From Nocardia macrotermitis (GTDB lineage Bacteria; Actinomycetota; Actinomycetes; Mycobacteriales; Mycobacteriaceae), in NCBI RefSeq assembly GCF_009604405.1, contig NZ_WEGK01000021.1, positions 53,425 through 117,424 of the forward strand: a stretch of 64,000 bases of DNA, given 5' to 3'. This document shows positions 17,201 to 25,884 of this stretch, in pieces. Both the position numbers and the translations under genes were made by a program. The notes beneath the pieces were generated by a model. The model ran no database searches. It was not told the origin of the DNA and saw nothing but the letters and a program-made list of their open reading frames with translations. The stretch's first letter is position 1; the number at the start of each line of letters is the position of its first letter.

Positions 17201-20200
17201 GGTCTCGACATCCGCCGCTACCGCGTCCTCGGTACCCTCTTCGGAATCGACGGCGGACTCTTCACCCTCGGCGTCGGCAGCCTCACCAGCATCCGAGACC
17301 TCTTCTGCCGCAGCCACTTCCGCTTGATCCTCGCCAATGACGTCCGCTACCGCAGTCTCAGCGTCAGAAGCATCCTCATCGGCAGCGGCCGCTGCAGTTT
17401 CGGTGTCTTCCCCGGTCTCGACGGCCGACTCCACCTCGTCCTCTACGGCAGCGTCTGCGCTCACGGCAGCATCTGCCGTTGCGACCTCGTCGGCCGACTC
17501 ACCATCCGCATCAGTTTCTTGCGCGGCAACCTCGATGTCAGCAGCGGTCTCGACTTCGGCGTCGTCAGCGGTTGTCGCCGCGACATCCTCGGTGCCAGAA
17601 GCAATCTCACTCGCGGCAGCCGCTTCCGGCACATCCTCCGCACTCACTTCGGCCTCTGCTTCCGAGGGCTCCGCAACGGAATCCGCTTCCGCATCCTCAG
17701 CGACAATCTCAGTGTCAGAAGAGATCTCATCCTCCGCGATCACTGCGGTCCCATCTTCGACCTCAACGGTCGAGTCAGCTTCGGACACCTCGCCCGACGC
17801 CTCCGCATCATCCGACGCGTCCTCGGCACTCGCTACCGCAGCATCATCCGTATCGCATTCGGCGTCGAGTGCAACGGCCTCGACATCTGCGTCTTCACTC
17901 TCGAGACCCGCCGCCGACGCGTCTTCGACCTCGCCAGCTACTTCGGCCTCCGAGTCCCCGGCATCGGCAGCAGCATCCTCAGCGTCAGACTCAGCCTGAC
18001 CCTCGGGAACCACAACCGCCGCGTCTTCGGCGCCCTCATCAGCGGACTCGGCTCCAGAGACCTCAGCGTCCGCCGCCGACGCGATGTCATCTCCGGCAGA
18101 CTCGTCGCCCTCGATAGCCGATTCGGCTTCGGAGACCTCGTCGTCAGCCGCGCTGTCCGCTGCAACGTCGACGGCAGCTTCCTCAGTGTCCGAAACAGCC
18201 ACGGCGTCGGCGCTCACTGCCGCCGAGTCCTCGACGCTTCCCTCCGCCTCGATGACCGCTTCACTCTCGGAAGCCTCGTCCTCGGCACCGGTCGCCGCTT
18301 CGGCATCGACAGCAACCTCTTCCGCGAGAACCTCAGTGTCCGAGGTGATCTCACCCTCGGCGGCAACTACCGCCAAGTCCTCCGCATCCTCTTCGACGTC
18401 ACCGGCAGCCTCGGCTTCATCTTCGCCAGCGGCAGCGCCAGCCGCGCCCTCAGTGTCGCCGTCGACAACATTCGCCGCTTCGGCCTCGGCGCCATCGCTC
18501 TCGGCATCCGCCGCTACCTCAGCGTCATCGACATCCTGTTCCGCATCGACCGCCGACTCGACATCCGAGACCTCGCCGTCGTCCGCAGAGTCGGCGTCCG
18601 CCACGACACCGGCCTCACCCTCGGGGCTATCCTCTGCCTCGACAGAAGACTCCGCTTCCGAAACTTCTTCTGCCTCAGCTGTTTCCGCTTCACCACCAAC
18701 AGTCGCGTCTTCGGCGACAACCTCAGCGGCGGAAGCAGTCTCACCCTCCCCTACCGCCGCCGCCTCAACGCCTCCACCGTTCTCAACCGGCTCCGTCTCC
18801 GATACTTCATCATCAACGGCGACATCCTCTACCTCAGCGACGGACTCGTCTGCGGCAATTGTCGCCACATCGTCGCCACTCTCGAGTTCGGCGACAGCTA
18901 CCTCGCCGCTCTCTCCGGCCGCTACGTCGACAGCAACTTCCTCTGCGCCAGAAGCAATCTCATCCTCGGCACTTACTACCGCGCCCTCACTCTCGTCGTC
19001 GACCGTGGCCTCGCCTGCGTCCTCGACCGCGCCACTCTCGACCTCGGCAGCGACCTCATCCTCGGCTGCCACGGCCTCGCCGCTCTCTTCGGCCTCTCCG
19101 TCGACAGCAGCATCCGCAGCAACACCCTCTGCGCCGGAAGCGATCTCATCCTCGGTAACGACGGCTTCCGCGCCGTCAGCGCTCTGATCCGCCTCGAGTT
19201 CCGAAACCTCGTCGCCGCTCTCCGACTCGGCGTCATCCGCGACAGCGGCCTCGTCCTCGAAAACCGCTACCGCCGTCTCCTCGACAGCATCCACCGACTC
19301 ACCTCCGGCCGCAACAACCTCGACGTCGGCAGCGGCATCCGCAGCAACATCTTCTGTGTCAGAGGCGATCTCGTCCTCGGTAACGACGGCTTCCGCATCG
19401 TCACCGCCGTGATCCGACTCGAGTTCCCGGGCCTCGTCGCCATTCTCCGGCTCCGCGTCATCCGCGACAGCGGCCTCGTCCTCGGAAACCGCTACCGCCG
19501 TCTCCTCGACACCTTCTTCGACGGCAACCGTCGACTCACCTCCGGCCGCAACAACCTCGACCTCAGCAGTGTCCTCACTTGCAGCAGCCTCCGGCGCGGA
19601 GAGCTCACCGTCCTCTTCAACGTCGGCAACAGCCGTGCCCTCGGTATCCCCGTCGGCCTCTACCACGTTCTCCGCTTCGACATCGGCAGCAACCTCGACA
19701 CCGACGATGTCCTCACCGTCCGTCTCGGTGTCATCGGCACCCTCTTCCACATCAGCCACCGATTCAGGCTCCGAGACCTGTCCCTCGACAGCCTCTTCCG
19801 CCTCGACGGATGCCCCGACCTCCGACACCTCTTCCGCGTCAGTCGTTTCCACGTCACCATCGACAGTGGCATCTTCCGCGACGACCTCGACACGAGCGTC
19901 GGACTCGTCCTCGCCAGCGGCCGCCACGTCCGCAGCATCCCCGTCGCCCTCGACCACCGTCGCGCTTCCGGAGACCTCATCATCGGCCCCAGCGCTCGAC
20001 TCGACAGCGACTTCTTCCGCCGCAACCTCGGCTTCGGGACCAGGCTCGCCGTCGGCCGCCGCGCCCTCAACACCCTCTTCGGCTGTAGCTTCCGATACTT
20101 CTTCTGCCACAACAGTTTCCGCTTCAACATCAGCAGCGGCGGCATCCTCGGCAACGGCTTCGGAGTCCGCAGCGGTTTCGCTGTCAGCTGCGGCTACCGC

Positions 20201-21697
20201 CGCGTCCTCGACGCTCTCTTCCGCATCAACGGCCGACTCGGCTTCCGACACCTCGTCATCCGCGACAGCCGCCTCACCCTCGGCGACTCCGTCCGCCTCG
20301 ACAGCGGCCTCTGCTTCCGACACCTCTTCTGCCGCAGTCGTGTCCGCTTCAGTCTCGTCGGCCGCACTTGCCGACTCCACACCATCGGCTGCCGTCTCTG
20401 CCTCGGCGCTGACGTCTTCCGCGACGTCCTCGTCATCCGGAGCAGTCTCTCCCGCAGCAGGTGCTGCCGCGTCGGCGACAGCCTCTTCGACCTCAGCGTC
20501 ATCGGCAACACTTACCGACTCCACACCGTCAGCTGCCGTCTCCGCCGCGACGTCCCCAGCATCAGTGGCAGTCTCACCCTCAGCAGACGCCACCGCATCC
20601 GCGACACCCTCCTCGGCCTCAGCAGTCGCAACCTCGTCATCGACCACCGCCGCTTCGTCGACGGCTACTTCTTCAGTGGCAACGGCAGTCTCGTCCGCAT
20701 CGGCCACGGCTTCCGCATCCTCGGCAACCTCGTCAGCCCCGGCCACCGGCTCGGCGTCATCAACTGCGGTTTCTGCTTCCTCGACAGCAGCAGCAGACTC
20801 GTCCTCGGTAGCGACCGCTACCGCGTCGTCGGCAACCTCTTCGGCCTCGACAGCGGAATCCGTGTCGGCGACGCCGGCGTCATCTGCGACATCCTCAGCG
20901 TCCGAGGCGGTCTCGCTCTCGGCGGGCGCTGCCGCATCCGCAACGTCCTCCTCGACCTCAGCGGCCGGGGTTTCGTCGTCCGCCTCGGTGTCGGCGCTTA
21001 CTTCCTCGACAACCTCGGTGTCAGCGACGGTCTCGTCATCGGCAGCCGGTGCGGCCTCAGTGGCCGAGTCCGCATCCACGGTCTCGGTATCGGGGGTTAC
21101 GTCCGACTCGTCGGCGGTCTCCTCGGAGGTTGTCTCCGATTCCTCGGACGGGTCCGCGGCTTCGGTAGTCGGTTCGGCTGCGGGGTCCCCCGCATCTTCG
21201 ACGGCCTCGGCGGCAGTCTCGTCGTCAGCCGAAGTCTCCTGTGTTACTTCACCTTCGGCGACCTCCGTGGCCACGTCGTCCGCCTCGGCCGACGGCTCGG
21301 GTTCGGCTGCCGTTTCCGTCCCGGCGGTAGTCTTCGTACTCTCCTCGGCGGCGGTCGCGTCGTCGGTGATCGTCGCCCGGTCGTCGGGGGTTGCCATATT
21401 CGCCTGACCTTTCGAAATGAATTGATCGCCGCCGGGGTCGCCGTCCCCGGAGGTATTCCGTGCCGCGTGCTCGACGTTGTCGTCGCCCGAATCTTGCTGT
21501 GCTGGAGTATTATTCAGCGTTGGATCGTGGGCACCGGCCGATGCCTCGACGTCCTGATCGCCGACCGCCGACTCCTGCGGATCGACCTCGTCCGGGCTTG
21601 GCGTGGCACCGAAACGCCGCCCCGCCCATCTCGTGAGACTCCCCAACCCGAACCGACTGCCGAACCCGCGCTTCTCCAACGAAACTTTCTCTGCCAC
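14243..21697 (-). CDS. Giant acidic low-complexity protein with hydrophobic segment and C-terminal coiled coil
   Basis: About 2,484 residues from GTG 21697; other possible starts are GTG 21751 and ATG 21397. I recognise no family. The first 30 residues are basic (SRFGLGSLTRWAGRRFG). The next roughly 2,250 are almost only A, E, D, V, S, T and G, with only a handful of Lys, Arg and His and one Cys, so the chain must be strongly acidic and disordered. It consists of degenerate repeats around DEVSEAES, VEDAAV and GEIASGAEDVAAD motifs. Five exact EAESDV units come near the end, then a 25-residue Ala/Val/Gly hydrophobic segment (AAVGAVAAVGAVAVAGGVAA), a linker, and a final 65-residue amphipathic helix (DQARLIAKLQRKV...LAGIISTYKSELTSL) that looks like a coiled coil. 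It is monocistronic, with a hairpin after it. A membrane-anchored or polar scaffold is one idea; function is unknown. Confidence 0.8.
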   Translation of the reverse strand: MAEKVSLEKRGFGSRFGLGSLTRWAGRRFGATPSPDEVDPQESAVGDQDVEASAGAHDPTLNNTPAQQDSGDDNVEHAARNTSGDGDPGGDQFISKGQANMATPDDRATITDDATAAEESTKTTAGTETAAEPEPSAEADDVATEVAEGEVTQETSADDETAAEAVEDAGDPAAEPTTEAADPSEESETTSEETADESDVTPDTETVDADSATEAAPAADDETVADTEVVEEVSADTEADDETPAAEVEEDVADAAAPAESETASDAEDVADDAGVADTDSAVEAEEVADDAVAVATEDESAAAVEEAETAVDDAEPVAGADEVAEDAEAVADADETAVATEEVAVDEAAVVDDEVATAEAEEGVADAVASAEGETATDAGDVAAETAADGVESVSVADDAEVEEAVADAAAPAAGETAPDDEDVAEDVSAEAETAADGVESASAADETEADTTAAEEVSEAEAAVEADGVAEGEAAVADDEVSEAESAVDAEESVEDAAVAAADSETAADSEAVAEDAAAADVEAETVVAEEVSEATAEEGVEGAAADGEPGPEAEVAAEEVAVESSAGADDEVSGSATVVEGDGDAADVAAAGEDESDARVEVVAEDATVDGDVETTDAEEVSEVGASVEAEEAVEGQVSEPESVADVEEGADDTETDGEDIVGVEVAADVEAENVVEADGDTEGTAVADVEEDGELSAPEAAASEDTAEVEVVAAGGESTVAVEEGVEETAVAVSEDEAAVADDAEPENGDEARELESDHGGDDAEAVVTEDEIASDTEDVAADAAADVEVVAAGGESVDAVEETAVAVFEDEAAVADDAESESGDEVSELEADQSADGAEAVVTEDEIASGAEGVAADAAVDGEAEESGEAVAAEDEVAAEVESGAVEDAGEATVDDESEGAVVSAEDEIASGAEEVAVDVAAGESGEVAVAELESGDDVATIAADESVAEVEDVAVDDEVSETEPVENGGGVEAAAVGEGETASAAEVVAEDATVGGEAETAEAEEVSEAESSVEAEDSPEGEAGVVADADSADDGEVSDVESAVDAEQDVDDAEVAADAESDGAEAEAANVVDGDTEGAAGAAAGEDEAEAAGDVEEDAEDLAVVAAEGEITSDTEVLAEEVAVDAEAATGAEDEASESEAVIEAEGSVEDSAAVSADAVAVSDTEEAAVDVAADSAADDEVSEAESAIEGDESAGDDIASAADAEVSGAESADEGAEDAAVVVPEGQAESDAEDAAADAGDSEAEVAGEVEDASAAGLESEDADVEAVALDAECDTDDAAVASAEDASDDAEASGEVSEADSTVEVEDGTAVIAEDEISSDTEIVAEDAEADSVAEPSEAEAEVSAEDVPEAAAASEIASGTEDVAATTADDAEVETAADIEVAAQETDADGESADEVATADAAVSADAAVEDEVESAVETGEDTETAAAAADEDASDAETAVADVIGEDQAEVAAAEEVSDAGEAADAEGEESAVDSEEGTEDAVAADVETEGAAAATEAESVADAEVAAAVSGEDIAETEAAGETEAESVADAEIAAAVSGEGEDIAETEAVADADADTAAVAEGETAAGTEVVAADDDEAEAVAAEDASKSGTVVDAGADVAAAVVETEDTADVEDIASADESELAVDDQDVAETAAVTADGEIATGTEESAVDTEAGVSDFEAEDGVEIEAVVTAESEDVAEAGEAVETESEAAEDEGAESAAAVESDDEAEAAAVVVAEGETASGAEVVADDVAADDGSETVAADEIAEVGSEKDAEDSVEIEAAVTVESEDVAGAAEVIETEAAEGEGADSASAVEVEAAAAIVAEGETASGAEVVAEDVVADDGSESAVADEVSEVESEGDVEGAVAAEDAESADEVSEAESVVAVDEGVEDVAVVVPEGEIASGAEDVEADSVVESSEAESAVEVGAGAEDVSETAAEGEDAVVAADVAVDAGAETADENEDASESADDSAVESAGDTEEGVEVVALVAVGAEVVSGTEDVAAVDEVSEAESAAATDEAAVAVSEGEIASDTADVADGEAESVADDDTEDETAAEVDGAGDDVSVDAETVGESVDEPAAAIDDEAAVAVTEAEDVVSEAESAAEVDESAGDAVEVREAGVADEAEQTESVDSDVAETVAAEESSESEDASTGDVEAVAAEVVGEDRSETEGESAEDVAAESVVMNVEAIADEDAVADAEGAGSDEDEDVSEAVAAEEVSPVALVAAVAPEAVAAADDEAEDTGEVAVDSEVSETESAADIDDSSEAVSVTGEEIAAEDEAAEPDTAVEDEAKATADAESDVEAESDVEAESDVEAESDVEAESDVEVTKDSGDGTAGAGTALAAVGAVAAVGAVAVAGGVAASAGEDSEVAGAPEAAEVPVAEEVTAAEGKPVAAIALVEHEEVFEGETVGEVEPLSEGNGAGDGAAVIIHDQAAKIDDQARLIAKLQRKVMVLETIIKTQESQSEQLAGIISTYKSELTSLATDLMEF
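14735..14824 (-). repeat. Five perfect 18-bp tandem repeats inside the giant gene
   Basis: Five identical 18-bp units (plus-strand unit TTCCACGTCCGACTCGGC) lie head to tail and encode EAESDV repeated. The in-frame unit length and perfect identity point to recent slippage expansion, so copy number probably varies between strains. Confidence 0.95.
16207..16514 (-). repeat. Recent internal duplication (264-bp offset) in the giant gene
   Basis: The 44 bases 16207-16250 recur exactly at 16471-16514, and flanking sequence on both sides is similar, so an 88-codon block was duplicated in frame. A second pair of similar blocks with an offset of 225 bp (75 codons) lies around 19140-19330 and 19370-19570. 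All offsets are multiples of three. Confidence 0.8.
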
Positions 21698-22174
21698 ACC
21701 ACATCCCAGATAGCCAACCTGCCCCGAACGTATGCACTGTAACGGCAGCACCCGAACTCGGCGAGGCGAACCGCCAACCCTTCAGGCACCTGTGACCAGG
21801 TCGAGATCCAACCCGCCTCCCGACGCGACCGAGCGGGCCAGATTTCGCCGTAATCTGTTGCAGCCGTACCTATTTCGATACACGAAGACATTCACCGAAT
21901 CGTGCTTTGAGAGCAACACCGCTGGTCGCAGCACATATTTCAACAGCCCACAGAACGCTGCGATCGAGCCCGCAGAACGCTACGATCGTCCAGAGCGCCG
22001 AACCCGAAACCTTGCTTCATTCCCCACCAGGATATCCGCCACACCCAATCCGTCCCATCTTCCGCGATCAGCCCTGCCGCGGATTCCCTTCCAGTACCGC
22101 AGATCCCACACCGGGATCACCGAGCACCGATTCGAACCACACGGCAGGACGACACCCGACACAGAGCCCCCTAC
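21698..22174. other. Upstream region of the giant gene, no gene seen
   Basis: This stretch holds the upstream end of the giant open frame and then about 420 nt without a recognisable protein or RNA gene. An AT-richer patch at about 21850-21910 may be the giant gene's promoter. The part near 22130-22174 follows the stop of the hydrolase gene. Confidence 0.4.
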
Positions 22175-23092
22175 TCACCCCAACCCGTCCGCAAAGAACC
22201 CCCCGAGCCGCTCGAACACCTCGCCCACATACTCCGGCCGGTCATACAGATCCACATGACTCGCCCCGTCAACCCACTGAAACTCCCTGGGCCCCACCGC
22301 CTTCTGAAACGCCTCCACACTCATCCAGGAAGTCACGGCCCGAGTCCCGGCAACCATCAGCAAAGGCCGCGCCCCGATCAACGGCACCGCCGCGAAGGCA
22401 TCGAACATCGCCATCCGATCGATACTGGTCCAGTCGAAGAACCGCGCCGACCGCGGGTGCGACGCCCGATCGGTCCGGTAGTAGTCGAACCCCTCCGCAC
22501 CGTGTTCACCACCGAGCGCCCGAGCCTGCTCGACGGTCTCCGGGAACAGCACCAACGGATCGGGCTTCTCACCAGCGGCCGCGGCAGTCCGCGCCCGCGC
22601 CGCCATCTCCAGCATCCCCTGGAACACAGCGGGATCCTGGGTCCCGTCGGCCCCCAACCGGAACTGCCGAGCGATATCCACCGCACTCACCGTCGCGACC
22701 GCCCGCACCCGAGGATCACTCGCGGTCGCGGTCAACGCATAACCACCCGAGGCGCAGATCCCGAGCACCCCGATCCGATCGGAATCCACCTCGACCCGCG
22801 TCGTCAGATACGACACCGCAGCCTTGATATCCTCGACCCGCTGCGCCGGATCCTCCAGCCCACGCGGCTCACCACCACTCTCCCCCTGGTACGCGGCATC
22901 GAAAGCGATTGCCACGAAACCCTTTTCAGCCAGTGCGGCCGCATACAACCCGGCCGTCTGTTCCTTCACGCCACCGCCCGGGTGACTCACCACGACCGCG
23001 GGCAACGGCCCCGCGGCAGCCCGATCGGGCACATACAGCTCACCGGCAAGCGGGATTCCGGCGCTGTCGAAGCTGACGCTGATCTTCGTCAC
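22175..23092 (-). CDS. Dienelactone-hydrolase-like alpha/beta hydrolase
   Basis: A 305-residue cytosolic alpha/beta hydrolase of the YcjY/DLH-like group. It has the oxyanion motif SHPGGGVKEQ, a FDAAYQGESGG segment typical of these enzymes, the nucleophile region GICASGGYA, and the catalytic His in GASHVDLYDRPEYV near the end. GTG 23092 is preceded by GGAG about seven bases upstream; the frame extends further but encodes arginine-rich non-homologous sequence. It is divergent from an XRE-type regulator. Such pairs often respond to a small hydrophobic substrate; specificity is not visible. Confidence 0.88.
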   Translation of the reverse strand: MTKISVSFDSAGIPLAGELYVPDRAAAGPLPAVVVSHPGGGVKEQTAGLYAAALAEKGFVAIAFDAAYQGESGGEPRGLEDPAQRVEDIKAAVSYLTTRVEVDSDRIGVLGICASGGYALTATASDPRVRAVATVSAVDIARQFRLGADGTQDPAVFQGMLEMAARARTAAAAGEKPDPLVLFPETVEQARALGGEHGAEGFDYYRTDRASHPRSARFFDWTSIDRMAMFDAFAAVPLIGARPLLMVAGTRAVTSWMSVEAFQKAVGPREFQWVDGASHVDLYDRPEYVGEVFERLGGFFADGLG

Positions 23093-23241
23093 TGTGACTC
23101 TCCGTCCTGATACTCGCCCCGGCGTCCGCCGAGGCACCACACCACAGTCGCGCTCCCGGAACCCACCCGAAAGAGCCAGGTTTTTGCCTGGCCAAGATCT
23201 TCGCCCTCCTACTCGCACCCACCCCCGGTCAGAATGGACCC

Positions 23242-24114
23242 ATGCCCACCACCCCCGACTCCGGCAGACTCGGCGAGTTCCTCAAGGCCCGCCGCGCGCA
23301 ACTCACGCCCCGCGACGTCGGGCTCCCCGAAACTCCCGGCCACCGGAAGGTCGCGGGCCTGCGCCGCACCGAGGTCGCGCAACTCGCCACCATCAGCGTC
23401 GAGTACTACACCCGACTCGAACAGGGCCGGGTGCAAGCCTCCGCCGCGGTGCTCGGCACCCTCGCCCACGCCTTGCGCCTGGACGAGGACCAGCAGAGCT
23501 ACCTCTACGAGATCGCCGGCAAGTCCGACGCGAAACCCCGACGTCGCCGCGCACCCCAACGCCCCCGCCCCGCCATCCGGCGGCTGCTCGATCAACTCAC
23601 CGACACCCCCGCCATCGCGCTGGGCAAACGCCTCGACATCCTCGACTGGAACGACGCCGCGGCCGCCCTCTACGGCAACTTCGCCGAAATGCCCGCGCCG
23701 CACCGCAATTACGTGCACCTGATGTTCACCGACCGGCATTTCCGCGACCTGCACGTGCACTGGGAACACGATGCGCGCGTGGCAGTCTCGGCGCTGCGGA
23801 TGGAAGCGGCCCAGGACTCCGACGATCCGGAACTGGCCCGGCTGGTCGGCGAACTCTCCGTCCGCGACGAACATTTCCGCACCTGGTGGGCCGAACACAC
23901 CGTGAACAGCACCGGTTTCGGCACCAAGAACTATCGGCATCCGCTGGTCGGCGAACTCACCCTGGATTGCGACACCTGGCTCAGCCCGGACGGATCGGGC
24001 CAGCGCCTGATGGTGCTCACCTGCGAACCCGGCACCCCGTCACATGACGCACTGCGCATTCTCCTGTCCTGGGGCCGGCAGCTCCCCGCCGACAACGAAA
24101 TCGGAACCCACTGA
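23242..24114 (+). CDS. XRE-type regulator with MmyB-like ligand domain
   Basis: The 290-residue protein has an N-terminal XRE helix-turn-helix (LRRTEVAQLATISVEYYTRLEQG, the common actinobacterial signature) and a C-terminal PAS-like MmyB domain (residues about 110-280: LDILDWNDAAAALYGNF, YVHLMFTDRHFRDLHVHWE, GTKNYRHPLVGELTLDCD). MmyB-like domains can bind fatty acids. It is divergent from the DLH-like hydrolase with about 150 nt between starts, so it most likely controls that gene. An in-frame start a few codons earlier is possible. Confidence 0.92.
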   Translation: MPTTPDSGRLGEFLKARRAQLTPRDVGLPETPGHRKVAGLRRTEVAQLATISVEYYTRLEQGRVQASAAVLGTLAHALRLDEDQQSYLYEIAGKSDAKPRRRRAPQRPRPAIRRLLDQLTDTPAIALGKRLDILDWNDAAAALYGNFAEMPAPHRNYVHLMFTDRHFRDLHVHWEHDARVAVSALRMEAAQDSDDPELARLVGELSVRDEHFRTWWAEHTVNSTGFGTKNYRHPLVGELTLDCDTWLSPDGSGQRLMVLTCEPGTPSHDALRILLSWGRQLPADNEIGTH

Positions 24115-24277
24115 GACTCGGCACCCGCTGAGATCACGATTCGGCGTGGAGCCCCGGTGACGGAAACCGTTCGTGCAGGATGAGGTCTGTTCCGATGCAC
24201 GATCCCGGTCCGGACGAGCACCGCCCGGACCTTCGATTCATTCGAATGCCGAACGATGTCAAGCGGAGGTCGAGTAC

Positions 24278-25876
24278 ATGGATTCTGTGATCACACGCCG
24301 GGCCGCCCTCGCCGGACTCGGATTGCTGGCGGCAGCCGCGGCGGGCGCATGCGGCTCCGGCGGGAGCAATTCGAGTGGTACGACGACGTCGGCGGCGAAG
24401 GGCCTGGACTTCGACGCGTCGACGTTCACCGAGAAGACCACGACCATCACCACGGCCGGCGGCGCGTCCCGCAAGGTCGCCTATCGGTTCTACGGACCGA
24501 TCACCTATGTCGCGAAATCGGTCGACGCGAAGTACCAGAGCCTCGTGATCAGCGTCCCGACCTCGATCGACGGCAAATCGGTCGACGCCAGGAACGCACC
24601 CATCGTCTTCGCGAACTCGGTCGGCGGATACATGCCCGCCTCGGTCGCCGATTCCACCGGAGTCGGCGAGAGCCAGATGACCGGCATGGGCGGCGGCACC
24701 TCCTCGACAGCGACGACCTCCACCTCGGCCGCCCCGTCCACCAGCGGCACCGAGGTGCAGTCCGGTGGCAATTCCATGCTCAACGGCATGGGCAAGATGG
24801 TCTCGATCCCACAACTCGCCCTCGCGGAAGGCTTCGTCGTCGTCGAACCAGGCGCGCGCGGCCGCAGCCTGACGAATTCCTCGGGCGACTACTACGGCAC
24901 CGCACCCGCGGCGATCATCGACCTCAAGGCCGCCGTGCGCTACCTGCGACACAACAAGGACCGCATCCCGGGGAACACGGACCGCATCGTCTCGACCGGA
25001 ACAAGTGCGGGCGGCGCGCTGTCCGCGCTGCTGGGCGCATCCGGCGACAGCGACCTGTACACCGCCGAGCTGACCGCGCTCGGAGCCGCCGACGCCTCGG
25101 ACACGATCCACGCGGCCGGAGCATGGTGCCCGATCACCGATCTCGAACACGCCGATATGGCCTACGAGTTCTGCTGGGGCGCGAACCCGTACACCTCGAC
25201 CATCGACGCGGCCGTCACCAAGGACCTCGCCGCCCAGTTCACCACCTACCAGAAGTCCCTGAATCTCCAGGGCCGCAACGGATTCGGTCCCCTCACCGCA
25301 GATACCTACCACAACTACCTGCTCGACCAGTACCTGAAACCGTCCGCCGAGAAATACCTGTCCGGACTCTCCGAGACGGACCGCACCACCTATCTGAAAG
25401 CCAACCCGTTCCTCAACTACACGGGCGGCAAGGCGACGTTCACCTGGGACGGCTTCGTCGACCACGTCGGCACCCGCAAGAAACCCGCCCCGGCGTTCGA
25501 CGCGTTCGACCTGTCCCTGGACATCAACAATCTGTTCGGCGAGGGCACCCAGAAGGCCCGGCACATCACCCGGTACAGCCAGGACCACGACACCACCGGG
25601 CTCGAGGGCCGGCCCCTCGCCACCGACACCACCCGGCGGCTGAATCAGATGAACCCCATGCACCACATCGCCGAGAAGAATCCGCACCGCGCCCAGCACT
25701 GGTGGATCCGGTTGGGCACCAAGGATTCCGACACCTCACTGACCATCGCGACCAATCTGGCGGCCAGCCTGTCCGCCCTCGGCGACCAGGTGAACCACCT
25801 CATGTACTGGGATCAGGGACACGGCTCGAACGACGATCCCGCCGACTTCCTCACCTGGGTGCACGAACTCGCCTGA
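24278..25876 (+). CDS. Exported lipoprotein of the subtype B tannase-like esterase family
   Basis: The 532-residue product starts with a twin-arginine-like signal (TRRAALAGLGLLAAAAAGAC) ending in a lipobox, so it is probably a lipid-anchored exported enzyme. The catalytic core resembles bacterial subtype B tannases: an ANSVGGYMPAS stretch, YLRHNKDRIPGNTDRI, the nucleophile elbow GTSAGGALSALLGASGDS, and WCPITDLEHADMAYEF. The C-terminal catalytic His is in WDQGHGSNDDP. A Ser/Thr-rich insertion (SSTATTSTSAAPSTSG) lies at about residues 145-165. ATG 24278 has GGAGG nine bases upstream. True substrate may be another ester, not gallate. Confidence 0.85.
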   Translation: MDSVITRRAALAGLGLLAAAAAGACGSGGSNSSGTTTSAAKGLDFDASTFTEKTTTITTAGGASRKVAYRFYGPITYVAKSVDAKYQSLVISVPTSIDGKSVDARNAPIVFANSVGGYMPASVADSTGVGESQMTGMGGGTSSTATTSTSAAPSTSGTEVQSGGNSMLNGMGKMVSIPQLALAEGFVVVEPGARGRSLTNSSGDYYGTAPAAIIDLKAAVRYLRHNKDRIPGNTDRIVSTGTSAGGALSALLGASGDSDLYTAELTALGAADASDTIHAAGAWCPITDLEHADMAYEFCWGANPYTSTIDAAVTKDLAAQFTTYQKSLNLQGRNGFGPLTADTYHNYLLDQYLKPSAEKYLSGLSETDRTTYLKANPFLNYTGGKATFTWDGFVDHVGTRKKPAPAFDAFDLSLDINNLFGEGTQKARHITRYSQDHDTTGLEGRPLATDTTRRLNQMNPMHHIAEKNPHRAQHWWIRLGTKDSDTSLTIATNLAASLSALGDQVNHLMYWDQGHGSNDDPADFLTWVHELA

Positions 25877-25884
25877 ACCGGTCG

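Noticed and set aside
16778..21742. 1,654-codon open frame on the plus strand opposite the giant gene
   Set aside because: It reads exactly the reverse-complement codons of the minus-strand gene; the sense strand almost lacks TTA, CTA and TCA, so no stop arises. It covers only part of the region, has no good start site and no domain.
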